Part shown: positions 35,494 through 44,602 of the stretch, piece by piece
How the letters are laid out: every line of letters starts with the position of its first letter
How positions within the stretch are numbered: the first letter of the stretch is position 1
From: Bacteroidales bacterium
GTDB taxonomy: Bacteria > Bacteroidota > Bacteroidia > Bacteroidales > P3
Assembly (NCBI GenBank): GCA_017477025.1
Contig: JAFUYA010000049.1
Location: 88,051-152,050, forward strand
Direction: 5' to 3'
DNA: 64,000 nt
Notes under the pieces: generated by a model
The model's input: only the letters and a program-made list of their open reading frames with translations
Databases searched by the model: none
What the model was told of the DNA's origin: nothing
Made by a program: the position numbers and the translations under genes

Positions 35494-36183
35494 ATGAGAA
35501 AACAGATACCTAACATAATAACGCTGATGAACCTGTTATGTGGGATAATTGCCCTTACGGAGATATTGTATTTTAAAAATGCAACGGCAGGAGCGTTATT
35601 CATCGTTTTAGGTGCGGTGTTTGACTTTTTTGACGGTATGACTGCAAGATTGTTGAGAGTATCTTCACCGATAGGAAAAGAGTTGGACTCGTTAAGTGAT
35701 GTGGTTACTTTCGGCGTTGCTCCTTCCGTTATAGCGATGTCGCTTATGCTTAACGAAAAAGACAGTATTCTTGCTGCAATCCCGCTCATTATGGCATTGT
35801 TCTCGTCATACAGGCTGGCGAAATTTAATCTTGACGAGAGGCAGACCGATAATTTCATCGGCTTGGCAACACCGGCTAACGCATTCTTTTGGTTAAGTAT
35901 TCCGCTTATTGGTTTGCAGGATAGATTTTCTGCAATATATGACGTGATGTGCAGTCCTTATTTCATTATTCCGCTATCTCTTGTTATGAGTTGTCTGTTG
36001 GTTAGTGAAATACCGATGTTTTCACTGAAATTTCATAATCTTAAATGGGCGGATAATAAGATACGATTCATATTTTTAATATCAAGTGCAGTGTTGGCGG
36101 TATTGTTGCAATTCGTTGCAATACCCGTCATAATAATATTGTATATTGTTTTGTCAATAGTTAATAACATAATAAACAGATAA
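35494..36183 (+). CDS. pssA: CDP-diacylglycerol--serine O-phosphatidyltransferase
   Basis: Membrane enzyme that makes phosphatidylserine from CDP-diacylglycerol and L-serine, precursor of phosphatidylethanolamine. The CDP-alcohol phosphotransferase motif DGx2ARx8Gx3Dx3D is complete: FDGMTARLLRVSSPIGKELDSLSD. About six hydrophobic segments follow. The start is placed at ATG 35494 (MRKQIPNIITLMNLLCG), which matches the usual N-terminus of the family and lies after the promoter box at 35459; in-frame ATGs at 35476 and 35482 are alternatives. purS follows by 4 nt. Confidence 0.92.
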   Translation: MRKQIPNIITLMNLLCGIIALTEILYFKNATAGALFIVLGAVFDFFDGMTARLLRVSSPIGKELDSLSDVVTFGVAPSVIAMSLMLNEKDSILAAIPLIMALFSSYRLAKFNLDERQTDNFIGLATPANAFFWLSIPLIGLQDRFSAIYDVMCSPYFIIPLSLVMSCLLVSEIPMFSLKFHNLKWADNKIRFIFLISSAVLAVLLQFVAIPVIIILYIVLSIVNNIINR

Positions 36184-36187
36184 GAAA

Positions 36188-36436
36188 ATGAAATACCAAG
36201 TTCAGATCAATATAATGCCGTTAAAAGCATTATTGGACCCGCAGGGTAAAGCCGTAACTTCTTCTATGAAAAATATCGGGATAAATACGATAGAAAACGT
36301 TAGAATAGGTAAGCACATAACATTGGAAGTAGAAGCCAAAGATGAAAATGAGGCAAAAGTAACGGTAGAGAAAGCTTGTAACGAATTGCTTCATAATCCT
36401 ATAATGGAAAGTTACGAGATTAACTTTGTAAAATAA
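36188..36436 (+). CDS. purS: Phosphoribosylformylglycinamidine synthase subunit PurS
   Basis: An 82-residue subunit that links PurL and PurQ in the three-part FGAM synthase of purine synthesis. The sequence YQVQINIMPLKALLDPQGKA, then VRIGKHITLEVEAKDENEAK and CNELLHNPIMESYEI is the PurS fold signature and length. No purL or purQ is adjacent; the gene is instead coupled to pssA, 4 nt upstream. A terminator follows directly. The PurF-like gene is at 30.9 kb. Confidence 0.9.
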   Translation: MKYQVQINIMPLKALLDPQGKAVTSSMKNIGINTIENVRIGKHITLEVEAKDENEAKVTVEKACNELLHNPIMESYEINFVK

Positions 36437-36444
36437 GAAATCCT

Positions 36445-36477
36445 AATCCTATAAGTTATAAAATGACTTATAGGATT
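36445..36477 (+). terminator. Terminator of pssA-purS
   Basis: Perfect 12-bp stem AATCCTATAAGT (36445-36456) / ACTTATAGGATT (36466-36477), then a T-rich run AATTTTTT. Confidence 0.85.
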
Positions 36478-36527
36478 AATTTTTTAATTATTCTTTCTGC
36501 AATCAGACGAAACTATTCAAGTTTACC

Positions 36528-37787
36528 ATGACGGTACAGGACATTTCCATAGAACAATTTGACTATCCGCTTGATGAAAGTAAGATAGCGAAGTACCCTT
36601 TGCAACAAAGAGATAAGGCAAAGTTGCTGTTTTTTGACGGCAAACGCATAGAAGATAAAATATTCTCCGATTTGCCTGACATATTAGATAGAGATACTCT
36701 TTTAGTTTGCAATGATACTAAGGTCGTAACGGCACGTCTGTTCTTCAAAAAGCCTACAGGTTCGGTTATTGAGATATTTTGTTTGGAACCTTTGCGACCT
36801 AATGATTTTCAACTGTCGTTTGCACAGTCCGAAAGGGTTATTTGGAAATGTCTTGTAGGTAATAACAAGAAGTGGAAAGAAGGAACGCTTTCTCAAAGCA
36901 AAAAAATAAACGGAGAAATTGTAACTTTGAAAGCAGACAGGCAAGAATCGGTTAATGAAAGTTGGGTTGTTGAGTTTTCTTGGGACAAAGGTTTGTCATT
37001 TGCAGAGGTAATGCAGAATTTCGGAGTTATTCCGTTGCCTCCGTATCTGAACAGAGAGAGTGAAGAAAGCGATAAAACGGATTATCAAACCGTATATGCT
37101 CACTTCGACGGCTCTGTAGCGGCACCGACAGCAGGATTGCATTTTACGGACAAGACATTTGCGGACTTGAAATCAAAAAATATCAAAACGGATTTCGTAA
37201 CATTGCACGTCGGAGCGGGAACATTTAAACCTGTTACAAGTGAAAAAATCGGAGATCACTCAATGCATACGGAAAAAATCTCAATTCCTGAATCCGTTGT
37301 TGAAGATCTGCTTGATTATTCCGATAAAGAAATTGTTTGTGTAGGGACAACGTCCGTAAGAACAATAGAATCATTGTATTGGTACGGCGTAAAGTTGGTG
37401 GAAAAAGAGAAATCTGAAACCAAAATCTATAAAACGGGTAACGAATGCCCGAAATTCGATTCCGAATTTCTTATTCCGCAATGGTATCCTTACCAAACAC
37501 ATGAAAAAGTTTCGGTAAAGGAAAGTTTATCCGCCGTGTTGAAGTATTTACGACAGGAAGGACTGGATTACCTCAGCGGACAAACCCGTTTGATTATTGC
37601 ACCGTCGTATCAATATCGCATAGTAAAGGGAATAGTAACGAATTTTCATCAGCCGAAAAGCACATTGTTATTGTTAGTTTCGGCAATGATAGGTGAGGAT
37701 TGGAAGAGAGTTTATTCACACGCACTTTCCAACGACTATCGTTTCTTGTCATACGGAGATTGTTGCTTATTCAAGATGCGAAAGTAA
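36528..37787 (+). CDS. queA: S-adenosylmethionine:tRNA ribosyltransferase-isomerase
   Basis: Transfers and isomerises the ribose of SAM onto 7-aminomethyl-7-deazaguanine in tRNA, giving epoxyqueuosine. At 419 residues it is slightly longer than E. coli QueA. Conserved blocks: FDYPLDESKIAKYPLQQRD near the N-terminus, LVCNDTKVVTARLFF, FGVIPLPPYLNRESEESDKTDYQTVYA, GSVAAPTAGLHFT, TLHVGAGTFKPV and TNFHQPKSTLLLLVSA. The next enzyme, QueG, is encoded at 44.6 kb. No promoter box was found in the short gap after the purS terminator. Confidence 0.96.
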   Translation: MTVQDISIEQFDYPLDESKIAKYPLQQRDKAKLLFFDGKRIEDKIFSDLPDILDRDTLLVCNDTKVVTARLFFKKPTGSVIEIFCLEPLRPNDFQLSFAQSERVIWKCLVGNNKKWKEGTLSQSKKINGEIVTLKADRQESVNESWVVEFSWDKGLSFAEVMQNFGVIPLPPYLNRESEESDKTDYQTVYAHFDGSVAAPTAGLHFTDKTFADLKSKNIKTDFVTLHVGAGTFKPVTSEKIGDHSMHTEKISIPESVVEDLLDYSDKEIVCVGTTSVRTIESLYWYGVKLVEKEKSETKIYKTGNECPKFDSEFLIPQWYPYQTHEKVSVKESLSAVLKYLRQEGLDYLSGQTRLIIAPSYQYRIVKGIVTNFHQPKSTLLLLVSAMIGEDWKRVYSHALSNDYRFLSYGDCCLFKMRK

Positions 37788-37935
37788 AAAACAACAAGAG
37801 AGTTATTGCAAATAGTGTCGCAAAAATAAGAAATCGTTTCGTTTTTTTTTGATTTTGTGCCGATTTTCCGTGAAAATAAATTCGCCTTTATAGGTTTTTG
37901 TTTTTTCTTATTTGAATTTTTTATTTCAGGAAGCG
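37788..37935. other. AT-rich gap after queA
   Basis: No gene, promoter box or stable hairpin was recognised before the repeat array that starts at 37936. Confidence 0.4.
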
Positions 37936-38124
37936 GATTTTTGTATGCATAAGTCCAGATTTTTGTATGTAAAAGTCCGACTTTTTGACTAAAATATCAG
38001 CGTTGTAATAAAAAATTTCCTGATCGTAATAAAAAAAAACACGGATTTCTATACGAGAAGTCGGTTTCTTGTATGAAAAAAGCGTTTTTTTTAAGAATAA
38101 TATCTGATAAGGCAATAATGTTAT
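37936..38124. repeat. Degenerate tandem array, period about 21 nt (second repeat type)
   Basis: About nine units of 20-22 nt. The clearest are GATTTTTGTATGCATAAGTC at 37936 and GATTTTTGTATGTAAAAGTC at 37958 (two differences over 21 nt). Others start near 37979, 38000, 38022 (two units share GTAATAAAAAA), 38043 (GGATTTCTATACGAGAAGTC), 38063 (GGTTTCTTGTATGAAAAAAG), 38083 and 38104. The minus strand is open over the array and reads as heptads of the type LFSYKKP, VFFYYDQ, EIFYYNA, DILVKKS. No gene is called. Confidence 0.6.
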
Positions 38125-38180
38125 CCGCTAAGGAGGCCAAGATCCGAGTTTTAAGTAAAATTTACTTCAAATATTTATTG

Positions 38181-38188
38181 TATATTTG
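38181..38188 (+). promoter_or_regulatory. -7 promoter box of the SpoIID-like gene
   Basis: TATATTTG, 21 nt before the ATG at 38210. Confidence 0.6.
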
Positions 38189-38209
38189 CACATCCAAATT
38201 ACTTGAAAT

Positions 38210-39349
38210 ATGAAAAAAACAATTTCTTTACTGATAGCGGTATTATTTATTGCATCGTTTTGTCATTCGCAGGAGCAAACGGATAAGAAACTCCGCATAA
38301 GAATCTATTCAACCGTAAATACAAATCAGATAGTTGTTACTCCGTCATTCGGGACTTACGTTTTAGACGGACAAACTCCGATAAGAAAACAAGATAAATT
38401 GATCTTGAAAGCAGAAAACGGCAAACTAAAAGCGTTAATGGGAGAGAAAGTGTTGTTTAGTAAGGATAGTGTGAAATTATCTTCCGAGGATTTGAAGTGT
38501 TTTTTTCAAATAACTCCGAGCAATGCAAAAATGAGGCGTTATGATAATGACCTCATTGTCTTGTTGTCAAAAGATAAGAACAATTTATTACTTATCAATG
38601 AAGTAACTGAGGACAACTATCTTGCAGGTGTAGTACAGAGTGAAGCGGGAGGAGCAAGCGATAACGTGGAATTCTTTAAGGTTCAGGCAATTTGTTGTCG
38701 CAGTTATATGAATAGATTTATCAATAAGCATATTAAAGAAGGATATAATTTGTGTGATGATGTCAATTGTCAGGTATATCTTTCGCGTGCAAATAAAAAT
38801 CAGTGTATTGAAGGTGCTACACAAACGAGCGGAGAGATTATTGTAGATGAGAATGACAGGATAATAGAAACTCTGTTCCATTCCAACAGTGGCGGTATGA
38901 CTGCTAATAGCGAAGATGTATGGGGGAATAAGATTCCTTATTTGAGAAGTGTTGTTGATTCGTTTTCAATTGGCAGACCTAATTATCAATGGGAAAAAGA
39001 AATATCCCAAAAGGATTGGCTCAATTATTTTAAAAATAAGGGTGTGAATATTAAAGATTACAATACGAAGCAGGAACTTATGAATTTTTCTCAGGAAGAC
39101 GGGCGAAAGGTTAAGTTGTTTGATATTCCTTTGACTCAAATACGTAAAGATTTTAAATTGAAAAGCACGTTTTTTGACGTAATTCCTTGGGGTAGTAATG
39201 TAAAACTGAAAGGAAAAGGTTATGGTCACGGAGTCGGAATGTGTCAGGAGGGTGCTGCAAACATGTGTGATGAAGGTTATGAGTATTGGGAAGTGATAGA
39301 ATTCTATTATACAGGAGTCAAAATTAAAAATCTAAAAACCGACAACTGA
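38210..39349 (+). CDS. SpoIID/LytB domain protein (putative peptidoglycan lytic enzyme)
   Basis: A 379-residue exported protein with a signal peptide (MKKTISLLIAVLFIASFCHS). The SpoIID domain spans about 120-375: NYLAGVVQSEAGGASDNVEFFKVQAICCRSY contains the conserved glutamate after VVxSE, then LFHSNSGGMTANSEDVWG and the C-terminal GHGVGMCQEGAANMC. SpoIID proteins cleave denuded glycan strands in spore formers; homologs in non-sporulating Bacteroidota may remodel the wall. The N-terminal 100 residues are family-specific. Monocistronic by context. Confidence 0.9.
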   Translation: MKKTISLLIAVLFIASFCHSQEQTDKKLRIRIYSTVNTNQIVVTPSFGTYVLDGQTPIRKQDKLILKAENGKLKALMGEKVLFSKDSVKLSSEDLKCFFQITPSNAKMRRYDNDLIVLLSKDKNNLLLINEVTEDNYLAGVVQSEAGGASDNVEFFKVQAICCRSYMNRFINKHIKEGYNLCDDVNCQVYLSRANKNQCIEGATQTSGEIIVDENDRIIETLFHSNSGGMTANSEDVWGNKIPYLRSVVDSFSIGRPNYQWEKEISQKDWLNYFKNKGVNIKDYNTKQELMNFSQEDGRKVKLFDIPLTQIRKDFKLKSTFFDVIPWGSNVKLKGKGYGHGVGMCQEGAANMCDEGYEYWEVIEFYYTGVKIKNLKTDN

Positions 39350-39406
39350 TTTTTTCTTCCGAAATTCTTTTATTTGTATCTTTAAAACGGCGATATTCCA
39401 AGAAAA

Positions 39407-41032
39407 CTATGTTGCAGAAATATCTTGTTTTCGGCAGGAAGTGTTGTTTTTGTCTAACTGATTGTGTTTTGACAGGCAGAAGAAGGACATCAATGAAGAA
39501 ATAAATGTCATCCCTTCATAACTTTCAAAACTACTTTCAGCAAAACTCCAACATATTGCAATAACGAAAAAAGCCGTAAAATACTTATCTGTAAACAAAT
39601 TTAGTCTTACAGGCAGATACAGAAAATACAGCAACATAAAAACAAGACCTAATAATCCGAATGCAGTCATTATGTATATTATTTGATTGTGCGGATTACA
39701 TCCTGTTGTGCATAATTCGGGGTGTCGGTCAATCACGGGAGCAATCAGACAATCTCTTGTATCGCCTGTTCCACATCCGAAAAAGAAGTGTTGTTTTACG
39801 ATATTAATTGCATTCTTTGACCAAAAATATCTTTGAATTATACTCATATCATCCACCTCTCCGGTACGCAGATAACGTTCAAATTCATAGAAAGTCTGAT
39901 ACAAACGCGGTCTTAAGGAGAATCGTTCGGCATAAACGTAATTTGAATACCCCATTTGTATGTTTTCTATATCTTTTTGTGTGAGTTTATTCACTCCTTC
40001 CGCATCTTTTCGCAGACCTTTCGAGTTCAAATACCTGTAAATTATATCTGCATATCTGTAATTTTCGATTCCCTGTTTTGAAGGAGGATAATCATTCAAA
40101 GAAACTCCCGTCTTATTGAGCCAGGCTTGCTCAACTTCTTCAGGGCATATATATTTATTGACATAGTATCCGTTTTCGATTGAGGAATCATTTACATGCA
40201 TATAATCGTTACCCGAAGCCGTTTTCTCATCCGTGTGAATCGTCAATTCTTCTTTAGGTGTAAAAAAGTCATTATATTGTTTGTACAACCAATATGCAGA
40301 ACAACTGATAAGGATAACCGCAAGTAATACGGTAACGATTGAATAGGCAATATTTTTTTTCTTTAATACGATTACAAAGCCGATAAATCCCAAAATACTC
40401 AATGTAATTATTCCGCTGATAAGAGAGGACACAAACAGATATGAGCAGAACAAAAGCGTAAGTGGTAATAATAATTTGCGTAAATGACTATTTCTGTATG
40501 CAGTTATCAGCATTACGGAAACGGCAAAACAAATATGAAAGGCAAAAGAAATATTTCTTGCCGTCGGAATCAGTACTCTGTTATCTGCGTATGGATCTAT
40601 CAGATAATGTGTTATACCTATCAGAATACCTATTGTTATAAGGGAAACATAGACAGTGAAGACGATATTAGTTGCAGTCTTTTTTAGCGGACATGCACAT
40701 AATGCAAACAGAGGGATTATGAGAAAAGGTAATTTATGGTTAAGTTCAAACAAACCGTGAGAGATATTCTCAGTCCAAAGTAAGCCGATAATGTTGAGAA
40801 TATAGATACTTAGCAGGAATATCATTACTTTGCGGTTCTCTTTAAAGGAAATAATTTTGTCCTTAATCTTACCAATGAACAATATTCTCAAAGCCATGAG
40901 AACTAATCCTACGGTAAAGAGAAAAGGTGAATAGATAATACCGCTTATCAAGACAATGAAGGCAAAAATATCATACCGTTCAGTCCATGATAAGTTTTTG
41001 ATTATCTTTTTGATATTGTCAGTTATCTGCAT
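39407..41032 (-). CDS. O-antigen ligase/polymerase-like membrane protein
   Basis: A 541-residue protein with about ten hydrophobic segments and one large soluble loop (about 265-430), then HNQIIYIMTAFGLLGLVF, the conserved Wzy_C-type block. The preceding GCGTGDTRDCLIAPVIDRHPELCTTGCNPHNQ corresponds to the periplasmic loop with a conserved His in O-antigen ligases. Such proteins join or ligate glycan to lipid A-core or to other lipids at the periplasmic face. The loop is larger than in standard WaaL. It lies upstream of lpxD on the same strand with a 100-nt gap; substrate unknown. Confidence 0.8.
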   Translation of the reverse strand: MQITDNIKKIIKNLSWTERYDIFAFIVLISGIIYSPFLFTVGLVLMALRILFIGKIKDKIISFKENRKVMIFLLSIYILNIIGLLWTENISHGLFELNHKLPFLIIPLFALCACPLKKTATNIVFTVYVSLITIGILIGITHYLIDPYADNRVLIPTARNISFAFHICFAVSVMLITAYRNSHLRKLLLPLTLLFCSYLFVSSLISGIITLSILGFIGFVIVLKKKNIAYSIVTVLLAVILISCSAYWLYKQYNDFFTPKEELTIHTDEKTASGNDYMHVNDSSIENGYYVNKYICPEEVEQAWLNKTGVSLNDYPPSKQGIENYRYADIIYRYLNSKGLRKDAEGVNKLTQKDIENIQMGYSNYVYAERFSLRPRLYQTFYEFERYLRTGEVDDMSIIQRYFWSKNAINIVKQHFFFGCGTGDTRDCLIAPVIDRHPELCTTGCNPHNQIIYIMTAFGLLGLVFMLLYFLYLPVRLNLFTDKYFTAFFVIAICWSFAESSFESYEGMTFISSLMSFFCLSKHNQLDKNNTSCRKQDISAT

Positions 41033-41102
41033 TATGTACTTATCTGATTAGATCATATTTCGGAGAAACACTTTCCAAGCGAAAACCGTTCTTGTCTTTC
41101 TG

Positions 41103-41125
41103 AATCTCTTTTGCAGTAAGAGATT
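41103..41125 (-). terminator. Weak hairpin after lpxD
   Basis: Perfect 8-bp inverted repeat AATCTCTT / AAGAGATT with a 7-nt loop, 8 nt past the lpxD stop; no clear T-run. Confidence 0.35.
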
Positions 41126-41132
41126 TATTTTC

Positions 41133-42155
41133 TCAATTATGGGATTTTTTCTCCAACTCTCTCAATCGTTTCTCTATTTCAGGCAGTTTCTTAAATAGAA
41201 TATAGGAACGCATGAAATCTTTTGCGTTAAAGGTAGGATAACCCATAATTTGGCTATCGTCTTTTATATCACTTATAATTCCGGATTTAGCCGCAATTTT
41301 GACACGATTACCGACTTTCAAATGTCCTGCAAAACCGGCTTGACCGCCTATGAAACAATTGTCGCCAATCTCCGTGCTGCCGGCCAAACCTGTTTGAGCG
41401 GACATGACGGTATTATTTCCTACGCTGACATTGTGAGCAATTTGGCACAAGTTGTCAATCTTTGCCCCTTTATGTACAATGGTAGAATCCATAGTACTTC
41501 TGTCCACGCAGGCATTTGCCCCTATCTCCACATCATCTTCTATGATTACGTTCCCGGTTTGAGGAATCTTTTTGAAAGAGCCGTCTTCCAGAGGAGCAAA
41601 ACCGAATCCGTCAGCACCTATGACTGCTCCTGAATGAACGATACAATTGTTTCCTATTACGACATCATGATATATCTTGACGCCTGCATATAATGTTACG
41701 TTATCTCCTATTTTTACTCCTTCTCCTATATATACTTGAGGATAAATCTTGCAATTTGCTCCAACGGAAACATTCTTTTCTATAACGGCATACTCACCTA
41801 CGTAACAATTTTCTTTTACCGTTGCACTGTCATGGATGAATGCCATAGATGATACTCCGATACGGTTAAAACGGTAAGAATTATACAACTCCAACAATGA
41901 AGCAAAAGCACTGTATGCATCTTTTACGCGTATGAGCGTTGTAGTTACGGGCTTTTCCAAAGCAAAATCTTCATTGATTATTACAATTGATGCTTTTGTA
42001 TCATATATGAACGGAGTGTATTTTGTATTTGCAAGAAATGATAACGCATTCTGCTCTCCTTCTTCTATTTTGCAAACCTTATTTACCGTTACTTGTTCGT
42101 TACCTTCTACTTTTCCATGCAGAAACTCTGCAATTTGTTTCGCCGAAAATTCCAT
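41133..42155 (-). CDS. lpxD: UDP-3-O-(3-hydroxyacyl)glucosamine N-acyltransferase
   Basis: Third committed step of lipid A synthesis. At 340 residues it has the N-terminal uridine-binding domain ([19 protein letters not shown]) and a long left-handed beta-helix of hexapeptide repeats from about 105 to 300 (for example [20 protein letters not shown]). The catalytic region [25 protein letters not shown] and the His-containing [13 protein letters not shown] are present. A C-terminal helix ([15 protein letters not shown]) follows. lpxA, lpxB and fabZ are not adjacent. Confidence 0.96.
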   Translation of the reverse strand: MEFSAKQIAEFLHGKVEGNEQVTVNKVCKIEEGEQNALSFLANTKYTPFIYDTKASIVIINEDFALEKPVTTTLIRVKDAYSAFASLLELYNSYRFNRIGVSSMAFIHDSATVKENCYVGEYAVIEKNVSVGANCKIYPQVYIGEGVKIGDNVTLYAGVKIYHDVVIGNNCIVHSGAVIGADGFGFAPLEDGSFKKIPQTGNVIIEDDVEIGANACVDRSTMDSTIVHKGAKIDNLCQIAHNVSVGNNTVMSAQTGLAGSTEIGDNCFIGGQAGFAGHLKVGNRVKIAAKSGIISDIKDDSQIMGYPTFNAKDFMRSYILFKKLPEIEKRLRELEKKSHN

Positions 42156-42327
42156 TTTTACTTTTCTTTTTCGTTTCCGTTTTAAAATTTATATAAATTA
42201 CCGCGTCCGTATTCGAACGTAAGATTCAATAATCTGTGTATATTTACATCAAATATTGTACATTTCTCGTTTCAAACGTAATATCGGATACCTGAATACC
42301 GATGTTAAGTATGATTACGGATAGTTT

Positions 42328-43422
42328 TTATTCCAGATATTTGTCAATGAAACCTTCCAATTTATCAACTTCAATACCTTTTTGCAGAATCTTGCCGTTT
42401 GCATCGGCTATCAGTACATAAGGTATGTATTGAAAATCATATCTTTGTGTCAAATCTTGACCGTTGCCCAAAACGGAAAGCCATTCAAACGGATTTTTTT
42501 CTATAAATGTATTCCAATCGTTAGGATTCATATCAACGCTTATGGAAACAATAGTAAGACCTTTGTCTTTATACTTGTTGTGCAGATTTTTCAATTTAGG
42601 CAATGCCTCGATACAAGGTTTGCACCAAGAAGCCCAAAAGTCAATCAGTATTAATTTACCTTTGACATCTCTTTCAGTAAATGTCTTCCCGTCTTTATCC
42701 TGTCCGGAGAAGACAAGAGTAGATGCTACGGTCTGTTTTGCCAATTTGTACTTATATGCTTCAGTGAAATATTTGTGCCAAGCGTTGTTGCTTTTCTCAT
42801 TTACCAATTCTTCACAATATTTCATAACGGCATTGTCGTTATCCTGCAACATCTGTATCTCGCTTATCAAAACGGAGTAAGCATATCCGCTTTCGGGATA
42901 CTTTTTGATGAAATCTTTGTACAAATCAGCTTGTTTTTTGAAAGTTTCAGGGGCATTGTTATTCCGAGATAATTCCATAAAGGAATCATTTACTTTTTGC
43001 CAGAACTCCGAAAACTCTTCGGCAAAACGGCTTCCTGAATAACTGATGTCAAGTATTGATTTGTGATCCAAATAATCGGAAACACCCTTTATTGTCAAAA
43101 CTATAGTTTTCCCTTTTTCCACGATAAGCGGAAGATTGGCTTCAAAATGCTTATCTTCGTTAATGATTGTTACCGAGCATTCTTTTCTTTTACCCTCAAA
43201 ACTCAAGGTGTCAAGGTTAATTTCACATTTTCCGTTTCTTATCTCCGTCTTTGCAATCTCATCCTGCATACGGGAAGAAATCATATCAGGATCCTGATAC
43301 AGGACATATATCTCCCCCTCACTCATTTCGGGAATTGATATTACAACTCTTTTATCCTGCGAACAGGAAGTAAAGAAAATTCCTAATAATGCCGCAGCAA
43401 TCAAATAAAATATTTTCTTCAT
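42328..43422 (-). CDS. TlpA-family thiol-disulfide oxidoreductase lipoprotein with DUF4369
   Basis: A 364-residue envelope lipoprotein; lipobox FTSC gives Cys20. An N-terminal DUF4369-like beta domain (about 25-130) and a helical linker (to ~225) precede a thioredoxin fold with LIDFWASWCKPCIEALPKL, the CxxC being CKPC, and YIPYVLIADANGKIL containing the cis-Pro region. Proteins of this type are abundant in Bacteroidota and act as periplasmic disulfide reductases, for example in cytochrome maturation or repair. The partner is unknown. It precedes lpxD on the same strand with a 172-nt gap. Confidence 0.9.
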   Translation of the reverse strand: MKKIFYLIAAALLGIFFTSCSQDKRVVISIPEMSEGEIYVLYQDPDMISSRMQDEIAKTEIRNGKCEINLDTLSFEGKRKECSVTIINEDKHFEANLPLIVEKGKTIVLTIKGVSDYLDHKSILDISYSGSRFAEEFSEFWQKVNDSFMELSRNNNAPETFKKQADLYKDFIKKYPESGYAYSVLISEIQMLQDNDNAVMKYCEELVNEKSNNAWHKYFTEAYKYKLAKQTVASTLVFSGQDKDGKTFTERDVKGKLILIDFWASWCKPCIEALPKLKNLHNKYKDKGLTIVSISVDMNPNDWNTFIEKNPFEWLSVLGNGQDLTQRYDFQYIPYVLIADANGKILQKGIEVDKLEGFIDKYLE

Positions 43423-43457
43423 TTTTTGATTTTTTTAAGAAAAAGATTTAATGCAGG

Positions 43458-44147
43458 TTAGTCCTCTTTTTTTCTTGTAAGAATTTCGTCAATCATTCCG
43501 TATTCCAAAGCTTTCTTACTTGTAAGCCAATGATCTCTATCTCCGTCTGCTTCAATTTTTTCGTATGGTTGTCCGCTGTGTTTTGAAATAATGGTATAAA
43601 GTTCTTTTTTCGTCTTCAGGATTTCTTCCACTGCGATAGCCATGTCGCTAGCCTGACCTTCCGCTCCACCCATCGGCTGGTGAATCATAACTCTTGAATG
43701 CTCCAATGCAGCCCTTTTTTTCGGAGCTCCAGCACACAAAAGGACGGATGCCATACTTGCTGCCAAGCCCGTACAAATTGTGGCAACATCGGGACGAATC
43801 AACTGCATGGTATCATATATGCCTAAACCTGCCTGTACATATCCGCCAGGAGAGTTAAGATATATTGTAATATCTCTTCTGCTGTCGGAACTTTCCAAAA
43901 ATAAAAGTTGTGCCTGTATAATGTTGGCAACATCATCGTCAATAGCCGTTCCCAAAAATATTATTCTGTCCATCATCAATCTTGAGAATACGTCCATCTG
44001 TGCTACATTTAATTGACGTTCTTCAATGATTGTCGGGTTGATATATGCACTTTTCGTATTGAAGTACTTATTGTATCTGTCGAAGGTCAGAGGGTTTATT
44101 CCTTTTCCTTTAGTTGCAAACGCTTTAAACTCTTTTCTGAAGTCCAT
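43458..44147 (-). CDS. clpP: ATP-dependent Clp protease proteolytic subunit
   Basis: A 229-residue serine protease that forms the ClpP tetradecamer. The catalytic triad is visible: Ser131 in GLAASMASVLL, His156 in MIHQPMGG and Asp205 in GDRDHWLT. GGYVQAGLGIYDTMQLI is also typical. The N-terminal extension of ~40 residues is longer than in E. coli, as in other Bacteroidota. Neither clpX nor tig is adjacent. A TAATTTTG box lies at 44206. Confidence 0.97.
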   Translation of the reverse strand: MDFRKEFKAFATKGKGINPLTFDRYNKYFNTKSAYINPTIIEERQLNVAQMDVFSRLMMDRIIFLGTAIDDDVANIIQAQLLFLESSDSRRDITIYLNSPGGYVQAGLGIYDTMQLIRPDVATICTGLAASMASVLLCAGAPKKRAALEHSRVMIHQPMGGAEGQASDMAIAVEEILKTKKELYTIISKHSGQPYEKIEADGDRDHWLTSKKALEYGMIDEILTRKKED

Positions 44148-44205
44148 ATTTTCGTTAATTTAATTTAAATTATTACCGCACATTTGTGTATGGTATATAC
44201 GGTTG

Positions 44206-44213
44206 CAAAATTA
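44206..44213 (-). promoter_or_regulatory. -7 promoter box of clpP
   Basis: TAATTTTG on the minus strand, 58 nt before the clpP ATG. Confidence 0.55.
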
Positions 44214-44310
44214 CAATATTTTTCAACAAAATTGCCTCAACGGACGTTTTTAATGGCAAAATATTTCCGACTATCCGATTAATATAGCTAACTTATTATA
44301 AATAACTATG

Positions 44311-44394
44311 TTAAAAATTAGTATGATTTTCGCAGAAATCATTAAGAAAGTTGCAGAAATCACGCACTTTTTGAACGAAATCACTGAAAAAATT
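44311..44394. repeat. 21-nt intergenic repeat array, site 5
   Basis: Four 21-nt units start at 44311, 44332, 44353 and 44374. GAAATCA begins at 44335, 44356 and 44377, exactly 21 nt apart. The second and third units share GCAGAAATCA. No long hairpin forms. It lies between the divergent clpP and queG genes. Confidence 0.78.
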
Positions 44395-44543
44395 TTTCCG
44401 AACAATAATATTATTTTTTTGAATAAAGAAAACCGTTTAATTGTTTCATTCAACATGACTTCATGTAAAACGGAAGCAGGCGACATTAAAAACAGATATT
44501 ATCCGATTACGAAGAATTATGTTTTCGCATTGAAAAATTTGTT

Positions 44544-44551
44544 TACCTTTG
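44544..44551 (+). promoter_or_regulatory. -7 promoter box of queG
   Basis: TACCTTTG, 51 nt before the ATG at 44603. It supports that start over the TTG at 44588. Confidence 0.5.
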
Positions 44552-44602
44552 CATTTGAAAAGCAATTAAACAAGTATTCTTTTCTTTTTGAAGCAAAAAA
44601 TT

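Noticed and set aside
37921..38115. 64-codon minus-strand frame with heptad pattern.
   Set aside because: Explained by the ~21-nt tandem array on which it lies; no start context or promoter supports a gene. Kept only as an observation about the array.
44308..44602. Plus-strand frame starting in the repeat array and continuing into queG.
   Set aside because: Most of it overlaps queG in another frame; QueG homology is clear.
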